Shown here piece after piece: positions 8,510 through 17,712 of a DNA stretch of 41,142 nucleotides. The number at the start of each line of letters is the position of its first letter. The stretch's first letter is position 1. Position numbers and translations under genes: made by a program. This DNA is from Flavobacteriaceae bacterium (GTDB lineage Bacteria > Bacteroidota > Bacteroidia > Flavobacteriales > Flavobacteriaceae). Below the pieces are notes generated by a model. That model did no database searches, had not been told where the DNA came from, and saw nothing but the letters and a program-made list of their open reading frames with translations. Location of the stretch: NCBI GenBank assembly GCA_002697255.1, contig NZUH01000028.1:1-41142 (forward strand), in the 5' to 3' direction.

Positions 8510-11074
8510 TTAAAATCTAAAGTATAAGTTTAAAAAGTAATTGGTTCCTCTACCATACCAGTATTTTGGGCCAAAAACTCTTTTTGGTTTATTAACATCT
8601 TGGAGTAATTGCTGATAGTTTGCATTTCTTCCTTGCTCAAATCCTCCAGTTTTGTATTTTTTGTCTAATATATTATTGATACTTGCAAAAAATCCAACAT
8701 AATAGTCATCAATTCTCCAAGATTTTCCACCGATCATATTAACAACCATATAATTGTCAAACTTTTCTTGTCTTAATAAGTTTCTAGCTGTAGAAATATC
8801 ATAATCATTAAAAGGTAATCCGTCTTGAGCAAGATAAAAGTTTTGAGTTCTTGTTAGCGGACTCACATCTACATATGTATTAGTGAAAAAATTTGAAGTT
8901 ACTCCAATAAACCAATAATCAGGATCTCTATATTCAAAACCAAATGAATAAGCTCTTTGCGGGCCGCCTGCTAGTTTATAATTTTCTAAATTTGATGGAC
9001 CAACAGCTACAGTTGTATTATCTGCTCCTAAGTATAAATATGGATTATTAGCGTATGTATATTGTCCGATAGATGCAGCGCCCTTAAGTTTTACGGTAGG
9101 AATTATTTGAGCTTCTATACCAAACTCTGCACCAATGTATTTTTTATCAATTCCCTGTAAAATTTCTTGAACAAATTCACTATTTTCAGAAAAACCAACT
9201 AACCCATCAGCATAATAAAAAGATATTTCATTTGCATCTTTTACTTCTGAATAAAACCCTGTTAACCTACCAGTGAATATTGGTGTTCTAAAAATATAAT
9301 TAGCGTCAAAAGACATAACTTTTTCTTCAGTTATTGGCGTATTATTTATTAAACCGTTTATATCAGTTCCAACAATATTATGATTTACTCTAGAATTAGT
9401 AAATGTATTTCTTATTGATGGTGCTTTTTGGATATATGCTGAATTAAAATCTAATATATGTTTTCCTGAAAACTTATAGGTTATACCTGCTTTTACTCCG
9501 TAGCCATCAAATGAAATTTCATCTCCCATACCGCTTGAGTTTCCTGCATTTGCCTCATTTTCAAAAATTCCATTACGCTGATAAATAGTATTTGTTAAAT
9601 TAGCTGCTATAAACAATTCAAGTTTATTAAAAGAAAAGTCTATCATTGAAAATAGACTAATTTCCTCAACATTCATTTCATAATGATATTTAAATTTCTC
9701 ACCTTGGGAAATAACACTATTAGGTGATAATAAATTATAATCAAGATTATCAAATGAATCTATATTTGAATAAGTATATCCGCCTAACATGTCAGAAATC
9801 TGAGCAAAATTATCTGAGACAAGATTTCTATAATTAAACGATGAACTAATCTTAATATTTTCATTAATTTCTTTGCTGTAGGCTGAGTTAATGGTTAATT
9901 GTCTGTCATCAACTCTATCTTCGTACAGAACATATGCTGCATCTAGGTTAGATTGGTTATTGGTCAAATTAGCATCGTATATTCTATTCCAATTAATTTG
10001 CCCATTATTGACAAATTGTTCTTGAGCTAAATAAGCTCCCTCATAGTCTGGGTCATCTGAATCTGCAAGATAATAACTTGGTAAATCTTGATAGTATGCT
10101 GGACTTGGATTAGCTCCACCAGCATAATCTAGCCTGCTGTTACCCATTTCTCCGAACTGATATCCGATACTGGTTTCTAAAGAAGATACTTCACTAATAG
10201 TCCAATCATGATTTAGAATTATTATTGGCTCAACAACCCTTTTTACTCTTGAATTTCTTTTTTCTCCGTCATGAAATCCCCAATACTCATTATATTTTGT
10301 ACCCTTGAGATCGTAAACCTCTTGTGTATTTGGAGAGACTTTACCCCTTCTATTTGGCGCGTAAATCGTAGCTAAATTTAAACTATGTTTATTATTAAAT
10401 ATTTTCTGAACAGAAAGAAAAGCTGAATTTGAATCGTAAAATGAAGCATCTTGATAACCTTCATTCCCCCACCTTCTTCCAATGGATAATGAATAAGCCC
10501 ATCCCTTTTCTAACATGCCTGAATTATAACTTGCCATCATTCTGTTTGCATAACTTCTATTGGAAGAAGAATATGTTATTCTTCCACCCTCGCCATATTC
10601 TGAGGCCCTAATATTAATATTATTAGAACCTAAAATACCTCCAAAATTATATTTCAAAGGGATCGATCCATTTGAAAGTTCTTGATTTCTTAATACATCA
10701 TTCAATCCACCCCAATTACTCCATTGTGGTCGTCCATTGTAAAGCTTGTTCATTTTAATTCCGTTGATTTGAACAATTGCATTGTCAGAATCTAAACCTC
10801 GAACTTTAAAAAAAGATGAGCTAAATTCATAAGCAGCTGTTCTGTAAAAAACATCCATTGAGGAATTTAATAAACCTGAAATATTATCAGATGCAGAAGT
10901 GTCATCACTTAATTCATCATCTGTTAAAGAAATACTAAATAAATCAACTACATCATTTGTGTTAGATAAATTATTAATTGTATCTGTAACACTAATTTGG
11001 TTAGATTCTGTTTGGGAAAAAATATTAAAGTTTGTAAGTAATATTAAGATTAATATTAGTCTTGTTTTATACAT
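8510..11074 (-). CDS. TonB-dependent outer-membrane receptor, partner of DUF5689 lipoprotein
   Basis: I place the start at the ATG at 11074-11072. This gives 854 residues with a clean signal peptide (MYKTRLILIL to FNIFSQ). A longer frame begins at a TTG at 11092 and adds six residues that do not improve the signal peptide. A plug-like region (SFFKVRGLDSDNAIVQING, RPQWSNWGGLND) is followed by a 22-strand-barrel-type region ending in the C-terminal Phe signature NYFLNLYFRF. The N-terminal carboxypeptidase-like domain seen in SusC proteins is absent. The receptor should import a large or scarce ligand using TonB energy. It leads the operon with the DUF5689 lipoprotein and OsmC. It is divergent from the secreted nuclease, with 87 bases between the two chosen starts. 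Confidence 0.88.
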   Translation of the reverse strand: MYKTRLILILILLTNFNIFSQTESNQISVTDTINNLSNTNDVVDLFSISLTDDELSDDTSASDNISGLLNSSMDVFYRTAAYEFSSSFFKVRGLDSDNAIVQINGIKMNKLYNGRPQWSNWGGLNDVLRNQELSNGSIPLKYNFGGILGSNNINIRASEYGEGGRITYSSSNRSYANRMMASYNSGMLEKGWAYSLSIGRRWGNEGYQDASFYDSNSAFLSVQKIFNNKHSLNLATIYAPNRRGKVSPNTQEVYDLKGTKYNEYWGFHDGEKRNSRVKRVVEPIIILNHDWTISEVSSLETSIGYQFGEMGNSRLDYAGGANPSPAYYQDLPSYYLADSDDPDYEGAYLAQEQFVNNGQINWNRIYDANLTNNQSNLDAAYVLYEDRVDDRQLTINSAYSKEINENIKISSSFNYRNLVSDNFAQISDMLGGYTYSNIDSFDNLDYNLLSPNSVISQGEKFKYHYEMNVEEISLFSMIDFSFNKLELFIAANLTNTIYQRNGIFENEANAGNSSGMGDEISFDGYGVKAGITYKFSGKHILDFNSAYIQKAPSIRNTFTNSRVNHNIVGTDINGLINNTPITEEKVMSFDANYIFRTPIFTGRLTGFYSEVKDANEISFYYADGLVGFSENSEFVQEILQGIDKKYIGAEFGIEAQIIPTVKLKGAASIGQYTYANNPYLYLGADNTTVAVGPSNLENYKLAGGPQRAYSFGFEYRDPDYWFIGVTSNFFTNTYVDVSPLTRTQNFYLAQDGLPFNDYDISTARNLLRQEKFDNYMVVNMIGGKSWRIDDYYVGFFASINNILDKKYKTGGFEQGRNANYQQLLQDVNKPKRVFGPKYWYGRGTNYFLNLYFRF

Positions 11075-11161
11075 ATCAATAAATATTTTCAACTATTATA
11101 ATAATTGAGTTAAATTTACGCTTTATTTGTTATTTAAATGTGCATTTTTAAATACTTTTTT
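11075..11161. promoter_or_regulatory. Divergent promoter region, receptor operon versus secreted nuclease
   Basis: The 87 bases between the chosen starts of the minus-strand receptor and the plus-strand nuclease must hold both promoters. The DNA is AT-rich and contains TTTATTTG-like stretches that resemble the flavobacterial -7 element (TAnnTTTG), but I find no exact match. Co-regulation of the two transcripts is suggested by the layout only. Confidence 0.4.
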
Positions 11162-12208
11162 ATGAAAATTAAACGAATAATTATATTATCTATCATCATA
11201 ATAATTTCTTTTTACACTTACTCACAAGACAACGAAAGGAAATTTAAGATCCATACATTGGCTTTTTATAATCTTGAAAATCTATTTGACACAATCAACG
11301 ATATTAATAAAGAAGATGAGAAAAGTCCAATAATGGAAATAAAATTTAATCGAACTAAAATATATAAACAAAAAGTCTCTAATATGGCTCGAGTAATTTC
11401 AGAAATTGGATTTGAAACTTCAAAAAGACCTCCTTCAATAGTGGGTATCTGTGAGGTTGAAAACAGAGCTGTTATTGAAGATTTAATTTCAGACGAAAAA
11501 CTAAAAAAATATAATTATGAAATTGTACATTATGAATCACCTGATAATAGAGGAATTGATGTTGCAATGATTTATAACAAGGATGTATTCAAGATTGAAA
11601 ACTCAAATTCACACGAAGTTTTTATCACAGATAATAATTCAAGTAAAAGAAGAAATACAAGAGATCAATTGGTTGTAAGCGGATATCTTGACGGAGAATT
11701 AATGCATTTTATTGTTAATCATTGGCCTTCTAGAGGAGCTGATGAAACCAAAAGGATTGCTGCTGCAAAGGTAAATATCTCAATAATTGATTCATTAAGA
11801 AAAATATATGAAAACCCAAAGATAATAACTATGGGTGATTTTAATGATGACCCTTTTGATAAGAGTATTAAAAAAATATTGGGAGCAAAGAAAAAAATTA
11901 ACGATGTAGGAAATAAAGATATGTATAATCCCTTTGAAGAAATTTTAGTTGACAAAGGTGTGGGTACAAATGCTTACAGAGATAAATGGCAGCTATTTGA
12001 TCAGATAATTTTATCAAAACCCTTTCTTAAAAAAAACTATGTTGATTTTCAACTATATAAAGCTGGTGTTTTTAACAAATCTTATTTGATAAATAAGAAT
12101 GGTAAATTTAAAGGATATCCTTTTAGAAGCTTTTCATACGGAACATTCACTGGTGGCTATAGTGATCATTTGCCTCCTTATATCTTTCTGTTAAAAGAAA
12201 TAAAATAA
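11162..12208 (+). CDS. Secreted endonuclease/exonuclease/phosphatase family enzyme
   Basis: An upstream ATG exists at 11138. I chose the ATG at 11162 because it gives a proper signal peptide (MKIKRIIILS to FYTYSQ) and a 348-residue product. All hallmarks of the DNase I-like fold are present: FYNLENLFD (34-42), GICEVEN with E98, RGIDVAMIY, the His-containing NHWPSR (186-191), GDFND (225-229) and the terminal SDH (334-336). These enzymes cut phosphodiester or phosphomonoester bonds in a metal-dependent reaction. The NHWPSR form is typical of exported bacterial nucleases. Periplasmic or extracellular location follows from the signal peptide. It faces away from the receptor/DUF5689 operon and probably works with it on DNA, RNA or a phosphoester. 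Exact substrate is not known. Confidence 0.88.
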   Translation: MKIKRIIILSIIIIISFYTYSQDNERKFKIHTLAFYNLENLFDTINDINKEDEKSPIMEIKFNRTKIYKQKVSNMARVISEIGFETSKRPPSIVGICEVENRAVIEDLISDEKLKKYNYEIVHYESPDNRGIDVAMIYNKDVFKIENSNSHEVFITDNNSSKRRNTRDQLVVSGYLDGELMHFIVNHWPSRGADETKRIAAAKVNISIIDSLRKIYENPKIITMGDFNDDPFDKSIKKILGAKKKINDVGNKDMYNPFEEILVDKGVGTNAYRDKWQLFDQIILSKPFLKKNYVDFQLYKAGVFNKSYLINKNGKFKGYPFRSFSYGTFTGGYSDHLPPYIFLLKEIK

Positions 12209-12244
12209 AAAAAAAGGCTCACATAAATGTGAGCCTTTTTTTTT
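12207..12244. terminator. Strong bidirectional intrinsic terminator
   Basis: A run of nine A (12207-12215) leads into GGCTCACAT (12216-12224), AA, and ATGTGAGCC (12227-12235), followed by nine T (12236-12244). The stem is 9 bp with no mismatch and works on both strands. It ends the plus-strand nuclease gene, whose stop overlaps the A run, and the convergent minus-strand receptor gene, whose stop lies at 12258. Confidence 0.93.
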
Positions 12245-12257
12245 CGATAAATATATA

Positions 12258-14741
12258 TTAAAAATTATATCTTAATCCTACATTCCATGTTCTACCTAAT
12301 CCAAAATAACCTTGATTAGCAGTGTCAATACCATCGTATAATACACCTGTACCATCGCCAGCAGCAATAGCTGATCTTAATTCACTAATGTAAACATTAT
12401 CAAAAACGTTATTAACATTAAGTCTAATGTCTAAAGTTCCATCATTTACAAACATCTTGTACGAAAGACCCATGTCTACAACATGATAATTAGGTAACTT
12501 TAAATTTTCTTTTACAGCACCTACATTAGCATAAAGTTCATCGTAAAATCTAATATCTGAATCAAAAGAAAATCTTTCAGCTAAATCTACGTCTAAACCT
12601 AATCCAGCAGTAAATTGTGCAGCATCACCAACTTTACCTCCGTCAACATCTTGAGATTCAGTCTCAAGTACATTTTGATCTTCATCTTGTACTCTTGTAA
12701 TTGCATCACCCTCATAAATCCAGTCACCAATTGAAACAAATCCTTTTAGTGTATAAGGTACATCATCTTGAGGCTTAGCACTAAAAGAAAGCTCAATACC
12801 CTGATGTAGTTGACTTACTCCTTCAGAAATTTCATAAAATAAAGCATCATTAGAAACATATGAAGATGCTGTTACCCTATCAGCCCAAGAAGTTCTGTAT
12901 ACATCAACTCTAGCAGAAAAATTAGGCACTTCATAAACATATCCAGCTTCTAAACCAACAATAGTTTCATTTGAAGTATTTGGATTTATTCTATTTGTGT
13001 AGTTTAGATAAATATTATCAAAGTAGGGTGCTCTTGAATAGTATCCAGCATTTACATAACCTCTACTATTTTCTCCTAAGCCAAATCCAACACCAGCTTT
13101 TGCATTATATCCAAAATTATCCGCTTTTTCTGATTCAACACCATCAGTGATACCATCAGGTAAAGCTTCTCCAGTCCATTGAGATGAAGTTCCATCAATT
13201 AGGGATTGATCAGCATACTGATAATGATCCCATCTTTGATACATTGTCTGAGAAACAGATCCTTGGAAAAAAGCAGAAAAATCATCATTTGTATACTCTA
13301 ACTGTGTAAATATTCCGCCATATGAAATTCTCTCATCATTACTATATGCAATCTTTTGATCTTCGTCAAAGTTGGTAAAAGTAGCATCCCACGGATTAGC
13401 TCCCATACTTTCTGTTGCAATAACATATTTATATGTTCCATATGTTCCATATGTATCGTGATTATTATTTTGATCTCTCAATCTAATATTTTCTTGCCAA
13501 GATGTTAATCCATGAAAATTCTCGACAATTCTAAAGTGTTCACCATAATATGTTCTTAAATCTGCACCAATATTAAATGTGAGATTATCAGAAATCTTAG
13601 TCTCATAATTTGAAACTAAGCCAAACCAATTGTGCATATTCATCGAGGCTCTGGTAATGTAACCACCTTCAGCTGCATAATTACCACCTGCACCTGATGT
13701 TGAATTATTATATGCATAAATTGCATTATAATCAATATATCCTTCGTCAGTTCTAATTCTTTGACCTCTACCACCTGTTCCTCCTCCATTTCCTGTTGAA
13801 GCATATAAAACAGTAGATAAGCTTGAATCATCGTCAATTGTATAATCCCAATTTAAATTAAAAACTGGTTTATGATAGAAATTTCTTCTTTCAGTAAGAT
13901 ATCTATCTCCATAATATCCATAGTTGTTATTATACTTTCTTCCGTTATCTAAATAAGTGGCTATGCTCTTTGTAAAGTTCTGATCATGCCACTGAGGAGC
14001 GCCTGTCATTAAAAAATTAAAATTGTGCTTATCGTTCATTTTATATCCTAATGAAAGGAAATAAGTTTGACCTTGACCAAATGTACCTTCAGAATATCCG
14101 TCACCTTGCCAATGAGTTAGTAACATACTAGTTGACCAACCATTTTCATTTTGACCAGTGTCGTAAGAAAAAGTAGTCTTAAGATAATTATCATTAGCAA
14201 AACCTGCATATGCGAAACCTCCTTGATTTTTAGATGTAGACCTCATAACAAAGTTTACAGTTCCACCAACAGATGAAATAGCTAATTTTGAAGCACCAAG
14301 ACCTCTCTGAATCTGAACGACATTAGCAATATCATTCATACCAGACCAGTTTGACCAATACATTTTACCATCTTCCATTCCGTTAATTGGCTGACCATTT
14401 AACATAAAAGCAGTATTTGATTGATCAAAACCACGTACAGCGATTCTTGTGTCTCCAAAAGCTCCAGATTGACCTGCAACATAGACAGATGGAGTATTAG
14501 CAAGAGTCATTGTAATATCTTGTGTTCCAATCTTTTTTTGAATTTCTTCTCCAGTAATGGTAGAAACAGCTAAGGGAGTTACTCTGTCTTCAGCAAGGTC
14601 AACAACCCCACCCCCGACTAATACAACTTCCTCTAATTCCTCAAGATCTTCCCAACCTTCTTCGGTACTTTCTTGAGCATAAATTGTAGTTCCAAAAAGT
14701 AATAGAGCTACAAAAAATAAATTTTGAGTAATTTTTTTCAT
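12258..14741 (-). CDS. TonB-dependent outer-membrane receptor
   Basis: The 827-residue protein has a signal peptide ending TTIYAQ. An acidic linker follows, then a TonB-box-like EEVVLVGGGVVDLAEDR and the plug (TLANTPSVYVAGQSGAFGD, RIAVRGFDQSNTAFMLNG). The barrel ends WNVGLRYNF, the usual C-terminal aromatic signature. Like the receptor at 8510-11074 it lacks a carboxypeptidase-like N-terminal domain. The two share several landmarks in the same order (YWSNWSGMND versus QWSNWGGLND, then NENGW versus LEKGW, then FLS and KH). They are probably paralogs placed on either side of the secreted nuclease. It is the last gene after pgi, but its 121-base leader suggests its own promoter. Ligand unknown. 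Confidence 0.9.
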   Translation of the reverse strand: MKKITQNLFFVALLLFGTTIYAQESTEEGWEDLEELEEVVLVGGGVVDLAEDRVTPLAVSTITGEEIQKKIGTQDITMTLANTPSVYVAGQSGAFGDTRIAVRGFDQSNTAFMLNGQPINGMEDGKMYWSNWSGMNDIANVVQIQRGLGASKLAISSVGGTVNFVMRSTSKNQGGFAYAGFANDNYLKTTFSYDTGQNENGWSTSMLLTHWQGDGYSEGTFGQGQTYFLSLGYKMNDKHNFNFLMTGAPQWHDQNFTKSIATYLDNGRKYNNNYGYYGDRYLTERRNFYHKPVFNLNWDYTIDDDSSLSTVLYASTGNGGGTGGRGQRIRTDEGYIDYNAIYAYNNSTSGAGGNYAAEGGYITRASMNMHNWFGLVSNYETKISDNLTFNIGADLRTYYGEHFRIVENFHGLTSWQENIRLRDQNNNHDTYGTYGTYKYVIATESMGANPWDATFTNFDEDQKIAYSNDERISYGGIFTQLEYTNDDFSAFFQGSVSQTMYQRWDHYQYADQSLIDGTSSQWTGEALPDGITDGVESEKADNFGYNAKAGVGFGLGENSRGYVNAGYYSRAPYFDNIYLNYTNRINPNTSNETIVGLEAGYVYEVPNFSARVDVYRTSWADRVTASSYVSNDALFYEISEGVSQLHQGIELSFSAKPQDDVPYTLKGFVSIGDWIYEGDAITRVQDEDQNVLETESQDVDGGKVGDAAQFTAGLGLDVDLAERFSFDSDIRFYDELYANVGAVKENLKLPNYHVVDMGLSYKMFVNDGTLDIRLNVNNVFDNVYISELRSAIAAGDGTGVLYDGIDTANQGYFGLGRTWNVGLRYNF

Positions 14742-14798
14742 AATTTGTTTTTAGTTTAATTATTTATTACAAATACTAAAATAGTTATTATTTACCAA
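14742..14798 (-). promoter_or_regulatory. Candidate promoter and leader of the receptor gene
   Basis: On the minus strand, TAGTATTTG (14778-14770) resembles the flavobacterial -7 element but has three bases instead of two inside TAnnTTTG. A TTG (14798-14796) lies 17 bases upstream. The last 19 bases before ATG (14760-14742) read ATTAAACTAAAAACAAATT. Almost the same bases precede the receptor start at 40685. The promoter call is tentative; the leader match is directly visible. Confidence 0.35.
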
Positions 14799-14832
14799 CT
14801 ATTAACGATCTGATATAAATTAATTATCAGTC

Positions 14833-14846
14833 AATTGTTAACAATT
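14833..14846. repeat. 14-bp perfect palindrome upstream of the receptor gene
   Basis: AATTGTTAACAATT is a perfect palindrome between the pgi stop and the receptor start, about 90 bases before the latter. It has no loop and no adjacent T-tract, so an operator for a dimeric regulator is a better reading than a terminator. In such AT-rich DNA chance cannot be excluded. Confidence 0.3.
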
Positions 14847-14862
14847 AAAATAATTTAAATAA

Positions 14863-16461
14863 TTATTTATTGCCAAAAATATATTCTTTAAGTAAGCTTT
14901 CTGTAGATGAATCGTGGCCAGAGTAATTTCCTGAATTGATATCAGACAAAATATCTTTTGCAAGTTTTTTCCCCAATTCAACACCAAATTGATCAAAACT
15001 AAAAATGTTCCAAATCAATCCAAGAGTAAAAATTTTATGTTCATAAAGTGATATTAAAGAACCAAGATTTTTCGGACTTAGTTTTTCTATAAGAATTGTA
15101 TTAGTAGGCCTGTTCCCGTTAAAAAATTTATGATTGTCATTTACCTTTATCTTAAATGTACCTGTCATTAAAGCTTTTGTCTGAGCAAAAAAATTAGACA
15201 TTAATATATTGTGATGTGTATTGTTTCCTTTCAATGGTTTTGAAAAACCAATAAAATCTAAAGGTACAATTTTTGTTCCCTGATGAAGTAATTGAAAAAA
15301 AGAATGCTGAGCATTTGAACCAGTCTGTCCCCAAATTATTTGTCCTGTTTCATAATTAACAAAATTTCCAGATCTATCTGTTTGTTTTCCGTTACTCTCC
15401 ATAGATGCTTGCTGCAAATATTTACTGAAATTTTTTAAATATTCGGAATAAGCAATGATTCCATGGTTATGGTAGTTGAAAAAATTATTATACCACAAAC
15501 TTATACAAGCTAAAATTACAGGAATATTTTCAGAATATTCTGAAGTTTTAAAATGAATATCCATTTCTCTAGCACCTTCTAACAATTCAGAAAAATTTTG
15601 ATAACCTATGGATAAGCTAATTGATAATCCAGCAGAACCCCAAAGGGAAAATCTACCACCTACCCAATTCCACATAGGGAAAATATTATCGGGATCTATT
15701 CCATAATTTATGACTTCATCAACATTGCTACTTACAGCTACAAAATGTTTGGGAATATCCTTTTCTTCTGCACTTTTTAAAAACCATTCTCTGACAGTAT
15801 TTGCATTAGTTAAAGTTTCTGTTGTTGTAAAGGTTTTTGAAACAATTATAAACAAAGTCTTTTCAGGCAAAAGATCGCTAATTATATCTTGAACATGATC
15901 TCCATCAACATTACTTATAAAATAAGTTTTAATATGATTTTTGTAATGATAAAGAGATTCAACAACCATCGATGGCCCCAATTCAGAGCCACCAATTCCA
16001 ATGTTTACAACTGCTTCGATTTTATCACCTTTAAAACCTTTATAATTTCCTGATATTACTTCGTGAGAAAATAATTTAATTTTATCTCTTGTTTCTGCTA
16101 TTTCAGACATTATATTTTTTCCTTCAACTAAAATTTTAGACATTCCATCAGCTCTTAATGCTGTATGTAGTACAGGTCTAGATTCGGTTAAATTAATTTT
16201 TTCGCCACTAAAGTATTTTTCAATAGAACCTTTTAAATTTATTTCATTTAATAATTTTTGGAATAAATTAATAGTTTCACCATCAATATTATTTTTTGAA
16301 AAATCTAATAAAAAGTCTTTCCATTTAATACTGAATTTTTTTCCCCTGCTTTTATCTGAAATAAAGTGTTCAAGTATATGAATATCCTTAATTTTTTTAA
16401 AATGATTAATTAATTTTAACCATGATTTAGTTTTAAGGGGGTTATTTGAGTCTAGAGACAT
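14863..16461 (-). CDS. pgi: Glucose-6-phosphate isomerase
   Basis: This 532-residue cytoplasmic enzyme interconverts glucose 6-phosphate and fructose 6-phosphate in glycolysis and gluconeogenesis. Family signatures are complete: VVNIGIGGSELGPSMV, SNVDGDHVQDI, GGRFSLWGSAGLSISLSIG, the catalytic Glu in QQASMESNGKQ, the His in GSNAQHSFFQLLHQGT, and the C-terminal FDQFGVELGKKLA with the catalytic Lys. Length is normal for the long bacterial form. The ATG overlaps the stop of the M23 peptidase gene by one base (TAATG), so translation is probably coupled. Confidence 0.97.
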   Translation of the reverse strand: MSLDSNNPLKTKSWLKLINHFKKIKDIHILEHFISDKSRGKKFSIKWKDFLLDFSKNNIDGETINLFQKLLNEINLKGSIEKYFSGEKINLTESRPVLHTALRADGMSKILVEGKNIMSEIAETRDKIKLFSHEVISGNYKGFKGDKIEAVVNIGIGGSELGPSMVVESLYHYKNHIKTYFISNVDGDHVQDIISDLLPEKTLFIIVSKTFTTTETLTNANTVREWFLKSAEEKDIPKHFVAVSSNVDEVINYGIDPDNIFPMWNWVGGRFSLWGSAGLSISLSIGYQNFSELLEGAREMDIHFKTSEYSENIPVILACISLWYNNFFNYHNHGIIAYSEYLKNFSKYLQQASMESNGKQTDRSGNFVNYETGQIIWGQTGSNAQHSFFQLLHQGTKIVPLDFIGFSKPLKGNNTHHNILMSNFFAQTKALMTGTFKIKVNDNHKFFNGNRPTNTILIEKLSPKNLGSLISLYEHKIFTLGLIWNIFSFDQFGVELGKKLAKDILSDINSGNYSGHDSSTESLLKEYIFGNK

Positions 16462-17708
16462 TAATTAAAATTTATGTTATTTAGTTTTTCAATATAAGGA
16501 GAAATATAATTTTCAAAACTATTTTTAAATTCATTAGGCAATGATTTTGCTGGAGGTAATTTTTGTTTGAACGGATCTACTTGTTTCCCATTTTTCCAAA
16601 ATCTATAACATACGTGTGGACCTGAAGTATTTCCAGTCATACCTACCTTACCGATAATATCTCCTTGTCTTACATAATCTCCCTCCTTAACTCTACCATT
16701 TTTTTGCATATGTAAATATTGAGTCGAATATTGATTGTTATGTTGAATTTTTACATAATATCCATTCCCCTTTGTATAAGAAGACTTTATTACCTTTCCT
16801 GATGCAGTAGCCATTATAGGGGTTCCCTTTGGAGCAGCAAAATCGGTTCCTTTGTGAGGAACTACTCTATATCCATAATAAGCAATTCTTCTCTTTAAAT
16901 TATATCTAGATGTAATATTGCTAAATTTAAGTGGAGACTTCAAAAAGGTTCTTTGAAGACTATTCCCCTTTTTATCAAAGAATTCATTAAAACCATTTAA
17001 AGAATCTGTTAAAAAATTAAAAGCGTATAATTCTTCGCCACTATGATTAAAATAAGCAGCATCAATTTTTTTAATCCCTACTAAAATAGTATCCTCAATA
17101 TATCTTTCTTGATAAATAATTTTAAACTTATCACCCTTTTGAATTCTTGTAAAATCAATTGTCCAAGCGTAAACATCGGAAAGCTGATTAATCAATTCCC
17201 AAGGTAATCCATTTTGATCCATAGTTTCAGATAAGCTATTATTGATAACACCTGAAGTAGATTTTTTTACAATCTTAAAAGGCTTCTTCCTAGAATATGC
17301 AAAAATTGAATCAAATTTGGAAAAGTCAATAACTATATAATTAACTCTGTCAGGTTGATATATAAAATATTGAGGAGATTTTAAGGAGTCTGTTGAATAT
17401 AAAATAGTGTAAGGCTTTCCTTCTCTTAAATTTCTAACATCAAAAGAATCTTTTATCTTTTCAGCTATTTTATAAATTTTAGGATAAGATAAATCTTTTA
17501 ACATTATACTCCCAAAAACGTCCCCTTTATTAACTGTATCCCTTCTTACGTTAAAAGAATCTAGATTAAATCCAAATTGTATGTTTTCTTTTTTTTTCTC
17601 AAGAACAATTTGATCTGAAAGTTCACTAGCATCATCTGTTGATAAATTTAAAATTATAATAAATAAAGCGGAAAAAAATAATAATATTAAAATAGTCTTT
17701 TTATGCAT
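16461..17708 (-). CDS. M23 family peptidoglycan metallopeptidase (DD-endopeptidase type)
   Basis: This 415-residue protein has an N-terminal membrane segment or uncleaved signal (residues 4-22), a long periplasmic domain with an OapA/LysM-like helical part (~50-230), and a C-terminal M23 domain from ~278. The first metal motif is intact (H285 in PHKGTDF, D289), as is the accessory YLHM. The second motif, normally HxH, reads GPHVCYRFW: H365 is kept but the second His is C367. By analogy with LytM that residue is a zinc ligand, so Cys would replace His as ligand. I recall this PHVC form from other Bacteroidota, so the enzyme may well be active. Its role is to cut peptide cross-links during cell-wall growth. 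It lies between DUF3108 and pgi in a tight operon. Confidence 0.9.
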   Translation of the reverse strand: MHKKTILILLFFSALFIIILNLSTDDASELSDQIVLEKKKENIQFGFNLDSFNVRRDTVNKGDVFGSIMLKDLSYPKIYKIAEKIKDSFDVRNLREGKPYTILYSTDSLKSPQYFIYQPDRVNYIVIDFSKFDSIFAYSRKKPFKIVKKSTSGVINNSLSETMDQNGLPWELINQLSDVYAWTIDFTRIQKGDKFKIIYQERYIEDTILVGIKKIDAAYFNHSGEELYAFNFLTDSLNGFNEFFDKKGNSLQRTFLKSPLKFSNITSRYNLKRRIAYYGYRVVPHKGTDFAAPKGTPIMATASGKVIKSSYTKGNGYYVKIQHNNQYSTQYLHMQKNGRVKEGDYVRQGDIIGKVGMTGNTSGPHVCYRFWKNGKQVDPFKQKLPPAKSLPNEFKNSFENYISPYIEKLNNINFN

Positions 17709-17712
17709 TTAT

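Noticed and set aside
11075-11092. Extension of the receptor gene to a TTG start at 11092
   Set aside because: The six extra residues (starting LKIFID) precede a normal ATG and a clean signal peptide; the ATG at 11074 is the better start.
11138-11161. Earlier ATG of the secreted nuclease gene
   Set aside because: It adds eight residues (MCIFKYFF) before a standard signal peptide; the ATG at 11162 fits export better, though the earlier one cannot be excluded.
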